Source: Amycolatopsis sp. FDAARGOS 1241 (lineage in GTDB: Bacteria; Actinomycetota; Actinomycetes; Mycobacteriales; Pseudonocardiaceae). From it: 64,000 nucleotides of DNA. A program made the translations under genes and the position numbers. The notes below the pieces were generated by a model. That model saw only the letters and a program-made list of their open reading frames with translations. It did no database searches and had not been told where the DNA came from. Numbering within the stretch: the first letter of the stretch is position 1; every line of letters begins with the position of its first letter. Of this stretch, positions 9,183 through 17,391 are shown piece after piece. Location: contig NZ_CP069526.1 in the NCBI RefSeq assembly GCF_016889705.1, positions 2,294,001 through 2,358,000 on the forward strand, read 5' to 3'.

Positions 9183-10391
9183 ATGACCGACCCCTACGGC
9201 GGGCCCACCGGGCAGCCGCAGGGCCAGCCGCCCTTCGGACAATCCGGTTCAGGGCAGCAGCCGTTCGGACACCAGCCCGGCGGCTTCGGCCAGCAATCGC
9301 CCTCGGGCGGGTTCCCCCAGCAACCCGACGGTGCCGGGCAGGCCCCGGCGGGTTTTGGCCAGCCCGCGCCGGTCGGGGCCGCGCCGCAGCCCGGTTTCGG
9401 CCGGCAGCCCGGCGGGTTCGGCCAGGCACCGGGCCAGCCCGGGTTCGGCCAGCAGGGCGCGGGTGGTTTCGGCCAGCCCCCGGCGTACGGGCAGCCCGGC
9501 GGCTTCGGTCAGCCGAGCCCGTACGGCCCGCCTGGTGGCGGCTACGCGAACTGGGGCCAGCGCGCCGGTGCCTATTTGATCGACTTCGGGCCGTTCCTCG
9601 TCGTCGTGATCATCGCGGCGCTGATCTCGATCGCGTCGCCGACCGTGGGCGGAATCCTGTACTGGCTGGCGATCCTGGGCAACATCGGCTGGACGATCTA
9701 CAACCGGTGGATCACCGCCGGCAACACGGGCCAGTCGCTGGGCAAGCGGGTCGTCGGCATCAAGCTGATCAGCGAGTCCACGGGGCAGCCGATCGGTGCC
9801 GGCATGGCCTTCGTGCGTGACCTCGCGCACGCCCTGGACAACGTCGCGTGCGCCATCGGCTTCCTGTGGCCGCTGTGGGACGACAAGTCGCAGACGTTCT
9901 CGGACAAGATCATCGGCACGGTCGTGATTCCGGCCGGCGCAGCGCCCGCCGGTCAGAGCGGGCAGTTCGGGCAGCCGGGCTTCGGCCAGCCGCAGCCGTT
10001 CGGCGGCGGGTTCCCGCCCACCGGGCAGCAGCCGGGCGGCCTCGGCCAGCAGCCGAGCGGGTTCGCGCCGCAGTCCGGTGGGTTCGGCCAGCCGCAGCAG
10101 CCGGCTCCGGGCGGGTTCGGCCAGCCCGGCGGCTTCGGCCAGCCGCCGGGCGCCCCGGGTACCGGCGGGTTCGCGCAGCCGGCCACCGGTCAGCCGGCCG
10201 GAGCCAGTGCGCTCGAGCAGGCCGAGCCGACGCAGATGCTCAAGCCGGGTGGCGCTCAGCCCGAGAGCGGCGCGTTCGACGGCGCCGAGCGCACGCAGAT
10301 GCTGCAGCCGGGCTCGGCGACTCCGGCGCAGCCCGAGGCGACGCAGAAGATCCAGCCGGGCGAGTTCGGTCAGCAGCCGCCGCAGCACTGA
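9183..10391 (+). CDS. RDD-family membrane protein with GFGQ-rich tails
   Basis: A central RDD domain (about residues 120-250: GQRAGAYLIDFGPFLVVVI, later NTGQSLGKRVVGIKLI) carries the membrane segments. The flanks, about residues 1-120 and 255-402, are low-complexity Gly/Phe/Gln/Pro repeats such as GFGQ and QPGGFGQ. The C-terminal tail also holds three ATQ/PTQ/RTQ-M/K-like elements (PTQMLKPG, RTQMLQPG, ATQKIQPG), which resemble Thr phosphosites for Ser/Thr kinases. RDD proteins are membrane proteins of mostly unknown function, some linked to ion exchange. 402 residues. Confidence 0.85.
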   Translation: MTDPYGGPTGQPQGQPPFGQSGSGQQPFGHQPGGFGQQSPSGGFPQQPDGAGQAPAGFGQPAPVGAAPQPGFGRQPGGFGQAPGQPGFGQQGAGGFGQPPAYGQPGGFGQPSPYGPPGGGYANWGQRAGAYLIDFGPFLVVVIIAALISIASPTVGGILYWLAILGNIGWTIYNRWITAGNTGQSLGKRVVGIKLISESTGQPIGAGMAFVRDLAHALDNVACAIGFLWPLWDDKSQTFSDKIIGTVVIPAGAAPAGQSGQFGQPGFGQPQPFGGGFPPTGQQPGGLGQQPSGFAPQSGGFGQPQQPAPGGFGQPGGFGQPPGAPGTGGFAQPATGQPAGASALEQAEPTQMLKPGGAQPESGAFDGAERTQMLQPGSATPAQPEATQKIQPGEFGQQPPQH

Positions 10392-10457
10392 CCCATTGCC
10401 CGCTAGACCCGCGGCGGGGGAGCTCGCCGGGAACCACGAGGAGTTTGGGGAACCGTC

Positions 10458-10904
10458 ATGACCAATCCGTACGGCCAGCCGCAGCCGCCCTACGGCCAGC
10501 AGGGCTACGGCACGCCCTCCGGCGGCATGCCCGCGCCCTACGGCCAGCAGGGCCAGTACGGCCAGCAGGCGCCGTTCGGGCAGCCCGGTTACGGCCCGGG
10601 CATGGGCATGCCGGGTGGCGACATCAACGCCATCAAGGAGTACAAGGGCTGGGCGATCGGCTGCATCTTCCTGATGTGGATCCTCGCGATCTTCGCGATC
10701 ATGAAGTCGAACGAGGTCCGCACGTTCAAGATGCAGGGCAACTACGCAATGGCCCAGCAGGCGTCGCAGACCACGAAGACGCTGTGCCTGATCGCCACGA
10801 TCATCGGCAGCATCGGCTACGCCAGCGCGATCATCTTCCTCGTCATCGCGATCATCGCGGCGGCTTCGGTCACCACGTACCACTGCACGGGTTACTACTG
10901 CTGA
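10458..10904 (+). CDS. CD225/dispanin-family protein with Gln/Tyr/Gly-rich head
   Basis: The 148-residue protein starts with about 50 residues of YGQQ-type low complexity, resembling the head of the RDD protein upstream. Two membrane segments separated by SNEVRTFKMQGNYAMAQQAS follow, as in CD225 proteins, and the C-terminus has CTGYYC. It probably acts in the same membrane assembly as the RDD and first CD225 proteins. A good ribosome site (GAGGAG-like) precedes the ATG. Confidence 0.85.
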   Translation: MTNPYGQPQPPYGQQGYGTPSGGMPAPYGQQGQYGQQAPFGQPGYGPGMGMPGGDINAIKEYKGWAIGCIFLMWILAIFAIMKSNEVRTFKMQGNYAMAQQASQTTKTLCLIATIIGSIGYASAIIFLVIAIIAAASVTTYHCTGYYC

Positions 10905-10953
10905 ACCAGGGTGTCACCGCCCCGTCGCCGGCCCGTGGTGGGACGATGGCGGG

Positions 10954-11733
10954 GTGGTGAACCTCTACCGCGACACCGGAGTGGTGCTGCGCACGCACAA
11001 GCTGGGTGAAGCCGACCGGATCGTCACCCTGCTGACCCGCCGGCACGGCAAGGTCCGTGCCGTGGCCAAGGGCGTGCGCCGCACCTCGTCGCGGTTCGGG
11101 GCGCGGCTGGAGCCCTTCGGGCACGTGGACGTGCAGTTCTACACCGGTCGCACCCTCGACGTGATCACCCAGGTCGAGACCGTCGACGCGTTCGCCCTGC
11201 CGCTGGTGGCCGACTACCAGCGCTACACCGCGGCGAGCGCGATCGCCGAGACCGCCGACCGGCTCTCGGCCGAAGAGGGCGAGCCGGTCCTGAAGCTGTA
11301 CCTGCTGGTCGTCGGCGCTTTGCGCGCGCTCGCGGCCGGCGAACGCGACGCGTCGCTCGTCCTCGACGCGTTCTTCCTGCGGGCCATGGCCTACGCTGGC
11401 TGGGCGCCCGCCATCACCGAGTGCGCCCGCTGCGGCCTGCCCGGCCCGCACGCCGCGTTCAACGTCGCCGCGGGCGGGTCGATGTGCCCGGACTGCCGGA
11501 TCGCGGGCTCCGTGCACCCCGCGCCCGAGGTGCTGACCCTGCTCGAAGCCCTGTTGCACGGCGAGTGGGACGTCGCCGAGGCCACCCACGGCGTGACCCG
11601 GCGCGACGCGTCGGGCCTGGTCGCGGCCCACCTGCAGTGGCACCTGGAACGCCAGTTGCGCTCGCTGCCGCTCGTCGAGCGGCGGGCCCGGGAGGCCGTC
11701 GCGGCGGAAAGGATCGGGCGCCCGGCTTCGTGA
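10954..11733 (+). CDS. recO: DNA repair protein RecO
   Basis: RecO helps load RecA onto SSB-coated single-stranded DNA in RecFOR recombination. The 259-residue protein has the N-terminal OB fold (LYRDTGVVLRTHKLGEADRI), the conserved TLLTRRHGKVRAVAKGVRR stretch and a C-terminal zinc site (CARC near 155-160, later CPDC). The start is GTG-GTG in tandem; the first is used here. recO followed by uppS is standard in actinobacteria. Confidence 0.95.
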   Translation: MVNLYRDTGVVLRTHKLGEADRIVTLLTRRHGKVRAVAKGVRRTSSRFGARLEPFGHVDVQFYTGRTLDVITQVETVDAFALPLVADYQRYTAASAIAETADRLSAEEGEPVLKLYLLVVGALRALAAGERDASLVLDAFFLRAMAYAGWAPAITECARCGLPGPHAAFNVAAGGSMCPDCRIAGSVHPAPEVLTLLEALLHGEWDVAEATHGVTRRDASGLVAAHLQWHLERQLRSLPLVERRAREAVAAERIGRPAS

Positions 11734-11816
11734 CGCCGGACGAGCGCCGTCAAGCCGCCGACCCGCGACAAGTAGGGTCTGCCGGGTAAGGAATTCACTC
11801 TTCCAGGAGGCGCGAA

Positions 11817-12635
11817 GTGCTGCGCAGGGGACGCGAGGTCAAGGCGTCGGGGTACGAGCTGCGGGCACCGGATCCGCACCCTTCGGGAGCCAAGCCGCCG
11901 GAGATCCCCGCCGAGCTGGTGCCGAAGCACGTGGCGCTGGTGATGGACGGCAACGGACGCTGGGCCAACCAGCGCGGCCTGCCGCGGATCGAGGGGCACA
12001 AGCGCGGCGAGGCCGTGATGATCGACGTCGCGAGCGGCGCGGTCGAGCTGGGCGTCAAGTGGCTCTCGGTCTACGCGTTCTCCACCGAGAACTGGAAGCG
12101 CAGCCCCGAAGAGGTGCGCTTCCTCATGGGCTTCAACCGCGACACCATCCGCCGCCAGGTCGACTACCTCGGCTCGATCGGCGTGCGCATCCGCTGGGCC
12201 GGGCGCCGGCCGAAGCTGTGGGCCAGCGTGATCAAGGAGCTGCAGATCGCGGAGGAGAAGACCAAGAACAACACCAAGCTCAACATGACCATGTGCGTCA
12301 ACTACGGCGGCCGCGCCGAACTGGGTGACGCGATGCGCCGGATCGCGCAGGAGGTCGCGGCGGGCAAGCTCAACCCGGAGAAGATCGACGAGCGGACCGT
12401 GGCGAAGTACCTGTACCAGCCCGAGATGCCGGACGTCGATCTGTTCCTGCGGCCCTCGGGTGAGCAGCGGACGTCGAACTTCATGCTGTGGCAATCGGCC
12501 TACGCGGAGATGGTCTACCAGGACACGTTGTTCCCGGACTTCGACCGCACGCGCCTGTGGGACGCCTGCCTCGAGTTCGCCAAGCGCGACCGCCGCTTCG
12601 GCGCCGCGATCGACCGGGCCGAAGGGAAGTCGTGA
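11817..12635 (+). CDS. uppS: Cis-prenyl transferase (undecaprenyl/decaprenyl diphosphate synthase)
   Basis: This enzyme extends prenyl diphosphates with isopentenyl diphosphate to make the lipid carrier for cell-wall synthesis. MDGNGRWA at 43-50 contains the catalytic Asp44. The family blocks [15 protein letters not shown] and [20 protein letters not shown] are present. The length is 272 residues from GTG, with an AGGAGGCG ribosome site. Chain length (C50 or C55) cannot be told from sequence alone. It overlaps the following gene by GTGA. Confidence 0.95.
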   Translation: MLRRGREVKASGYELRAPDPHPSGAKPPEIPAELVPKHVALVMDGNGRWANQRGLPRIEGHKRGEAVMIDVASGAVELGVKWLSVYAFSTENWKRSPEEVRFLMGFNRDTIRRQVDYLGSIGVRIRWAGRRPKLWASVIKELQIAEEKTKNNTKLNMTMCVNYGGRAELGDAMRRIAQEVAAGKLNPEKIDERTVAKYLYQPEMPDVDLFLRPSGEQRTSNFMLWQSAYAEMVYQDTLFPDFDRTRLWDACLEFAKRDRRFGAAIDRAEGKS

Positions 12636-13057
12636 GCACCGTGAGCACCTCCGAGGCAGCCGACACCGCCAACCTGCTCGCCCTCGCCCGCGAGTCGCTC
12701 GAGCGCTACCTCGAGGTCCACGTCGACGACGACGGCGCGATCACCTTCCGGCACGCGGAAGTCCCGTGCGTCATCCAGGCCACGCGGCTGGCCGATGGCC
12801 TGACCGTCCTCAGCCTGACCTGCGTCGTCGCCTGGGACCTGCCCGACGACCCGGCGATCGCGGTCGCGGTCGCCGAGCGGGCCGGCCAGGGCCTCTTCGG
12901 CACGCTGGGGGTCGGGCACACCGACAGCGGGGTCGACGTGACCCTGCGCTACGCGTTCCCGGCCGAGGGCATGGACCCGGCGGCGCTGGGCACCCTGCTG
13001 ATGCTCGTGGTGTCGACGGCGTCGCAGGTGCGGACGGAGCTGCCAGGTCTCAGCTGA
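12632..13057 (+). CDS. YbjN-like conserved actinobacterial protein
   Basis: The 141-residue product has no signal peptide or membrane segment. Its alternating beta-rich pattern and length resemble the YbjN or type III chaperone-like fold. Two in-frame GTG codons lie nine bases apart; the first overlaps the uppS stop and is chosen. The function is unknown. A weak inverted repeat (GTTTTCGG 13073-13080 with CCGAAAAC 13103-13110) follows the stop and may end the recO-uppS transcript. Confidence 0.7.
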   Translation: MSTVSTSEAADTANLLALARESLERYLEVHVDDDGAITFRHAEVPCVIQATRLADGLTVLSLTCVVAWDLPDDPAIAVAVAERAGQGLFGTLGVGHTDSGVDVTLRYAFPAEGMDPAALGTLLMLVVSTASQVRTELPGLS

Positions 13058-13180
13058 GGCCTGGTTCGTCCGGTTTTCGGGGGAGCGAACGGCGGATTCC
13101 GGCCGAAAACGGTCCGAGCGGTCCACTCGCGCCACGTCCCGCTGTGATCACGTCGGTGCGGGCTGGCATCATCGGGCCTT

Positions 13181-14197
13181 GTGAAAACGCTTGTCGACAA
13201 CCCACCTGAGCGCAGGCGCGCGCGGCGGATCCGGATCAGCTCGATCGAGCTCCTCTGCGCCGTGCTGCTCGTCGCGATCCTCGCGCAGGGCAAGCTGCAG
13301 GACCTGTTCGACGTGCCCGCGCTGCGCACCGGTTCGACGGTGTTCGTGGCCGTGTGCGTGCAGGCGCTGCCGTTCCTCGTGCTCGGCGTGCTGATCAGCG
13401 GGGCGATCGCCGCGTTCGTGCCCGCCCGGGTGCTGGAGCGCGTGCTGCCCCGGCGCGCGGGGGCAGCGGTGGGTGTCGCGGGCCTCGCCGGGGTCGCGCT
13501 GCCGGGGTGCGAGTGCGCGTCGGTGCCCGTGGCGCGGCGGCTGATCGGCCAGGGGGTCGCGCCGGCGGCGGCGCTGACGTTCCTGCTGGCCGCGCCGGCG
13601 GTGAACCCGGTCGTGCTGGTGGCCACGGCCGTCGCGTTCCCCGGGCGGCCGGAGATGGTGCTGGCGCGGTTCGCCGGGTCGCTGGGGACCTCGATGGTGA
13701 TGGGCTGGATCTGGGCGCGCTGGGGCAAGCTTTCGTGGATCACCGAACGCGCCTTGCGGAGGCTGCCCGACGTCGAGCCCGGACAGCGGTGGCGGGTCTT
13801 CGCGAAGACCGCCCGCACGGACCTCGTCGAAGCGGGCGGGTTCCTGGTCCTCGGTGCGCTGATCTCGGCGACGCTCAACGTGCTCGTGCCCGCCAAGTGG
13901 TTCGGGGTGCTGGCCGACCAAGCGGTGGTCGGCGTGCTCGTGATGGCGGTGCTGGCCGTGGTCCTGGCGCTGTGCAGTGAGGCCGACGCGTTCGTCGCGG
14001 CTTCGCTCACGGCCGTGCCCCTGCTACCGAAGCTGGTGTTCCTCGTGGTCGGCCCGGCAATCGACGTGAAGCTGTTCGCGCTGCAGGCGGGCACGTTCGG
14101 GAAGTCGTTCGCAGTGCGGTTCGCGCCGGTGACCTTCGTGGTGGCCGTCGCGTGCGGCACGGTCGCCGGAGTTCTGCTGCTCGGGGGTATGCGGTGA
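13181..14197 (+). CDS. DUF318-type permease (YcgR/ArsP-like family)
   Basis: The 338-residue membrane protein has eight or more hydrophobic segments and the family motif GCECASVPVARRLIGQG starting at residue 109, followed by AAPAVNPVVL. Such permeases are typically paired with a TIGR03943-type partner, as here through a GTGA overlap. The divergent zinc-regulator pair just downstream and the partner's His-rich loop suggest transport of a metal, perhaps zinc. The substrate is unproven. Confidence 0.87.
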   Translation: MKTLVDNPPERRRARRIRISSIELLCAVLLVAILAQGKLQDLFDVPALRTGSTVFVAVCVQALPFLVLGVLISGAIAAFVPARVLERVLPRRAGAAVGVAGLAGVALPGCECASVPVARRLIGQGVAPAAALTFLLAAPAVNPVVLVATAVAFPGRPEMVLARFAGSLGTSMVMGWIWARWGKLSWITERALRRLPDVEPGQRWRVFAKTARTDLVEAGGFLVLGALISATLNVLVPAKWFGVLADQAVVGVLVMAVLAVVLALCSEADAFVAASLTAVPLLPKLVFLVVGPAIDVKLFALQAGTFGKSFAVRFAPVTFVVAVACGTVAGVLLLGGMR

Positions 14198-15030
14198 GGC
14201 GCGAAACGCAGAACGTGCTGCTGATCCTGCTCGGCGGCGCGCTGGTGAAGATCGCGGTGAACCGCGACTACCTGCGCTACGTCAAGCCGGCCCAGCAGCC
14301 GTGGATCATCGCGGGCGGCGTGGTGATGCTGGTGCTCGGTGCGGTCGCGATCCTGCGCGATCTGTTCGCGGCGCGCGCGGCGGGCAGGGCGGAGCCCGGG
14401 CCCGAGTTGGTCGCAACCGCTGCGCACCATGGGCACGAGCACGGTGGTCTCGACCCCGCCGGGTCCGAGCACGGCGCCGACCTCGCGTTCGAAGCGCCCG
14501 AGCACGACGACGGCCACGGCCACGCGCACCCGGCGCGGTCGGCGTGGCTGCTGGTCGTGCCGGTGCTCGCGGTGTTCCTGGTGGCCCCGCCGGCGCTCGG
14601 CGCCGATTCGGTCACCCGCACCGAGGCACGCGTGCCGCAGAGCGCGGCGACCACGTCGGCGGCCGCGTTCCCGCCACTGCCCGCGGGGAAGGTCGTGGAC
14701 CTGCCGGTGAACGAGGTCGTCACGCGTGCGGGCTGGGACTCCAACGGGACGCTCAACGGACGCACCATCGGCATGTCCGGGTTCGTCGTGCACACCGACG
14801 GCCGCACCTTGCTGGCGCGACTGGTGATCAGCTGCTGCGCAGCCGATGCGGCCCCCGTCACCGTGCGCTTGAAGGGAGGTGCTGCCGACCGGTTCCCCAG
14901 CGACACGTGGCTGGAGGTCACCGGGACCGTCGTGCCCGGCACGGCGAACGAAGCCAACGGGTACACGCCCGATTTCGTCCCCGCGACCGTCGAACGGATC
15001 GCCGCGCCGCAGGACCCCTACGAGTACTGA
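14194..15030 (+). CDS. TIGR03943-family permease partner with His-rich loop
   Basis: Two N-terminal membrane segments (about residues 7-60) lead into a cytoplasmic or exposed loop (about 75-112) with HHGHEHGG, EHGADL and EHDDGHGHAH. A third membrane segment and a C-terminal globular domain (about 160-278) with GRTIGMSGFVV and ISCCAADAAPV follow. The family is the constant partner of DUF318 permeases (YcgQ in Bacillus). The His cluster is a plausible zinc-binding site. Starting at the GTG in the GTGA overlap gives 278 residues. Confidence 0.87.
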   Translation: MRRETQNVLLILLGGALVKIAVNRDYLRYVKPAQQPWIIAGGVVMLVLGAVAILRDLFAARAAGRAEPGPELVATAAHHGHEHGGLDPAGSEHGADLAFEAPEHDDGHGHAHPARSAWLLVVPVLAVFLVAPPALGADSVTRTEARVPQSAATTSAAAFPPLPAGKVVDLPVNEVVTRAGWDSNGTLNGRTIGMSGFVVHTDGRTLLARLVISCCAADAAPVTVRLKGGAADRFPSDTWLEVTGTVVPGTANEANGYTPDFVPATVERIAAPQDPYEY

Positions 15031-15048
15031 GCCGTCGGCGCCCGGTGG

Positions 15049-15468
15049 TCACTGGGCGTGGGACGCGCAGGTGCCGGTGATCTCGACGGTGTGGCTGACG
15101 TCGGAGAAGCCGTTCTCGGCGGCGATCTTCTCGGCCCAGCGCTCGACAGCGGGGCCCTCGACTTCCACCGTGCGCCCGCACACACGGCACACGAGGTGAT
15201 GGTGGTGATGGGTGGAGCAGCGGCGGTAGATGGCCTCGCCCGAGTCGGTGCGCAGCACGTCGATCTCGCCGGCCTCCGACAGCGACTGCAGCGTGCGGTA
15301 GACGGTGGTCAGGCCGATGCCGTCGCCGCGCTTGCGCAGCTCGTCGTGCAGCTCCTGGGCGGAGCGGAAGTCGTCGACGGTGTTGAGCAGGTCGACCACG
15401 GCCGCTCGCTGCTTGGTCGAGCGGCGGCCGGGCACCGGGGCGGGGGTGGGGGCCGAAGCCGAGGTCAT
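15049..15468 (-). CDS. zur: Fur-family zinc uptake regulator (Zur)
   Basis: The 139-residue Fur-family repressor has a winged helix (residues about 14-85, TTVYRTLQSLSEAGEIDVL), the His-rich sensing stretch CSTHHHHHLVCRVCG and a C-terminal TCASH. These match Zur/FurB, which represses zinc uptake when zinc is bound. It lies directly behind an SmtB-like gene, the mycobacterial smtB-zur order. An alternative GTG start two codons upstream would overlap the SmtB stop. Confidence 0.93.
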   Translation of the reverse strand: MTSASAPTPAPVPGRRSTKQRAAVVDLLNTVDDFRSAQELHDELRKRGDGIGLTTVYRTLQSLSEAGEIDVLRTDSGEAIYRRCSTHHHHHLVCRVCGRTVEVEGPAVERWAEKIAAENGFSDVSHTVEITGTCASHAQ

Positions 15469-15470
15469 GG

Positions 15471-15953
15471 TCACTTCCCTTCCTGCACGTGGGCGACCGC
15501 GTCGACGACGATGTGGGCCAGGTGGTCGTCCACCAGCCGGTAGACGACCTCGCGCCCGCGGCGCTCGCCCTGCACCACCCCCGCCGTCTTGAGCACCCGC
15601 AGGTGCTGGCTGATCAGCGGCTGCGCGAAGTCCAGCGCGTCCACCAGCTCGTGGACGCACCGATCCGCCTCCCGCAGCTGCAGCACGATCGCGATCCGCA
15701 CCGGGGCGGCCAGCGCGCGCAGCAGGTCGCCGGCATCGGCCAGGGCCGAGTTCGACGCGGTGAGCGGACGGGTCACGCTACCGGGCGCCGCGCCGGGCCG
15801 GCGGGCCGCCTCGTGCGGGGCCGCGGGTGAGCCGGTGTCCTCTTCGGACACCGGGGAGCCGGTGGTCGTGCCGGCGGCGGCCCGCGGGTCAGCGACCGGG
15901 CCGCCGGCCGTGCCCGGGCCGGTCGAAAGGGCGCCCGTGCTCGGCGGTGCCAT
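15471..15953 (-). CDS. ArsR/SmtB-family zinc-sensing repressor
   Basis: The HTH region (about residues 65-135) includes CVHELVDALDFAQPLISQHL. The last helix carries D142, H144, H155 and E158 in a D-x-H-x10-H-x2-E arrangement, the alpha-5 zinc site of SmtB. Such proteins release DNA when zinc binds. The first 60 residues are Ala/Pro/Gly/Thr-rich; a GTG at 15776 would give a more typical 101-residue protein, so the 5' end is uncertain. It forms an operon with zur. Confidence 0.9.
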   Translation of the reverse strand: MAPPSTGALSTGPGTAGGPVADPRAAAGTTTGSPVSEEDTGSPAAPHEAARRPGAAPGSVTRPLTASNSALADAGDLLRALAAPVRIAIVLQLREADRCVHELVDALDFAQPLISQHLRVLKTAGVVQGERRGREVVYRLVDDHLAHIVVDAVAHVQEGK

Positions 15954-16043
15954 GGTTGCCTCCCCGGTTGCGTACCACTGAAAAGCCCTGAAAAACCGCT
16001 GCGGGCCACCCGCCGACGAGGTGGGTTCCGAAGTCGGATGTCA

Positions 16044-16053
16044 TTGTCGACAA
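16044..16053. promoter_or_regulatory. Palindrome TTGTCGACAA in the smtB / 16261 intergenic region
   Basis: This ten-base perfect palindrome lies between the divergent smtB-like gene and the secreted-protein gene. It may be an operator for one of the metal regulators, but a ten-base palindrome can occur by chance. Confidence 0.25.
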
Positions 16054-16117
16054 CGGTCACCGCCATCGTAGTGTTCCCGCGCGCGACCCCCGACGGAGCC
16101 CGGTCCCACGCACCGGG

Positions 16118-16135
16118 CTCACCCGATCGGGTGAG
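16118..16135. promoter_or_regulatory. 18-base perfect palindrome, candidate operator
   Basis: CTCACCCGATCGGGTGAG is a gapless 18-base palindrome. It lies 126 bases before the ATG at 16261 and 165 bases before the smtB-like start at 15953. Its length makes chance occurrence unlikely. I did not see a second copy in this window. Confidence 0.5.
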
Positions 16136-16260
16136 TTCGTGGGGAATCGGCACTTCGGCTTCGCAAGTCGTGGCCGACGGTGCAAGGTTGTCGCGGGGGC
16201 GTTTCGTCGCTTCTCGTACGCTGACGACCCGCTCGTAGTGAGCGGAGGCAGTGGGGAGAC

Positions 16261-17385
16261 ATGACTCGTTTCGTGACGCAGGCGGCGAAGACGGCGATCG
16301 CGGCTGTGCTGGTGCTGCCGGTGCTCGCGCCGGCCGCGACTGCGCAGACAACGCAGACAACGCAAACGGCGCAGGCGGTGGACGAGAAGACCGGGCCGGT
16401 GTCGTTCGCCAACGTGGCGTCGGTGCGCCTGGGGTCCGATCCACAGCACAGCGGATCGCTGATCACCGAGACCCAGCGCTCGCCGCTCGCCCCCGGCCAG
16501 TCGAAGCTCGGCACCGCCCGCGTGGCCGTGCCCAAGGACACCGGCGAACGCTCGACCTTCGGCGGCAACTGGGAAATCGACCTCGGCAAGTTCGCGAACG
16601 CCACCGAGAGCCCGTACCCGGCCGGCATCGCGAGCCGGGACCACAACGTCGTCGCGGCGCTGCAGCCGACGAACGTGCCGAGTGCGGTCGCCGAGACCAA
16701 CTACGCCCTACGCGACAACGTGCGAGAAGGCGCCAAGCCGTCCGACGACACGATGCTGGTGCTCGAAAACGCCCGCAGCAGCGTCGAGTGCTCGGCCCCG
16801 AACAAAGCCATCGGCAGCACCACGCTCACCCGGCTCTGGGTCCGCGGCGAGGACGACGCGCTGCGCCAGGTCGCGATGCCCGCGAGCCCGGCCTCGCTGC
16901 GCCTGAGCAACCTCCGCATGGGCGCGCCGGGCGATGTCCCGGACGCCGACCACGGCAAGACCCTCTCGGACGTCGTCGTGTCGCGCGTGACGTCGTTCGA
17001 CCAGCTGATCAAGCAGGCCGGCTGGCGCTCCGGCGACGTCACGGCGCAGGCCGGCTGGGTCGTCGACGTCACCACCCACGTGAAAAACGCGGCCGGCACC
17101 CCGCTGCAGGACGTGCGGACCACGATGGTGCTCGGCGGCGTGAGCTGCTCGATCCCGAAGAACTTCGTGGCGAAGGCCGGCAACGGCACCGGCAACGGCG
17201 GCGCGGCGACGCAGCCGCCCGTGCCGACCGAGGTGCCCGCCGGGTACGCCGGTTCCGCCGTCGCCGCGCCGCAGAGCGACTACCGGATGCCGCTGGGCCT
17301 CGGCCTGCTGGTCGCCGGGCTGGTCTTCGGCGGGCTCGCGATCGGGCTCGGCCGCCGGCGCGCGGCGCGCTCGCGCGGCGAGTAG
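16261..17385 (+). CDS. Secreted protein with C-terminal membrane anchor
   Basis: The 374-residue protein begins with a Sec signal peptide (hydrophobic core to about residue 24, then ATAQ), followed by a short Thr/Gln repeat. It ends with one membrane helix (about 342-362) and an Arg-rich tail, so it should be anchored facing outward. Two Cys (about 178 and 299) could form a disulfide. No LPXTG-type sorting signal is visible. It lies six bases before a class F sortase gene, but a substrate link is unproven. The function is unknown. Confidence 0.7.
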   Translation: MTRFVTQAAKTAIAAVLVLPVLAPAATAQTTQTTQTAQAVDEKTGPVSFANVASVRLGSDPQHSGSLITETQRSPLAPGQSKLGTARVAVPKDTGERSTFGGNWEIDLGKFANATESPYPAGIASRDHNVVAALQPTNVPSAVAETNYALRDNVREGAKPSDDTMLVLENARSSVECSAPNKAIGSTTLTRLWVRGEDDALRQVAMPASPASLRLSNLRMGAPGDVPDADHGKTLSDVVVSRVTSFDQLIKQAGWRSGDVTAQAGWVVDVTTHVKNAAGTPLQDVRTTMVLGGVSCSIPKNFVAKAGNGTGNGGAATQPPVPTEVPAGYAGSAVAAPQSDYRMPLGLGLLVAGLVFGGLAIGLGRRRAARSRGE

Positions 17386-17391
17386 GCCGCC

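Noticed and set aside
9183..10391. CRISPR-like or tandem DNA repeats in the RDD gene
   Set aside because: The repeats are coding (GFGQ-type) with variable spacing and third-base differences; no regular spacer pattern exists. No CRISPR array was found anywhere in the window.
13058..13180. Zur box upstream of the permease genes
   Set aside because: No A/T-rich palindrome like TGAAAATNATTTTCA is present; only a weak GTTTTCGG/CCGAAAAC inverted repeat with a 22-base loop, more like a terminator.
16261..17385. LPXTG-type sorting signal in the secreted protein
   Set aside because: The sequence before the C-terminal helix (QSDYRMPLGLG) does not fit LPXTG or a close variant; it looks like a plain membrane anchor.
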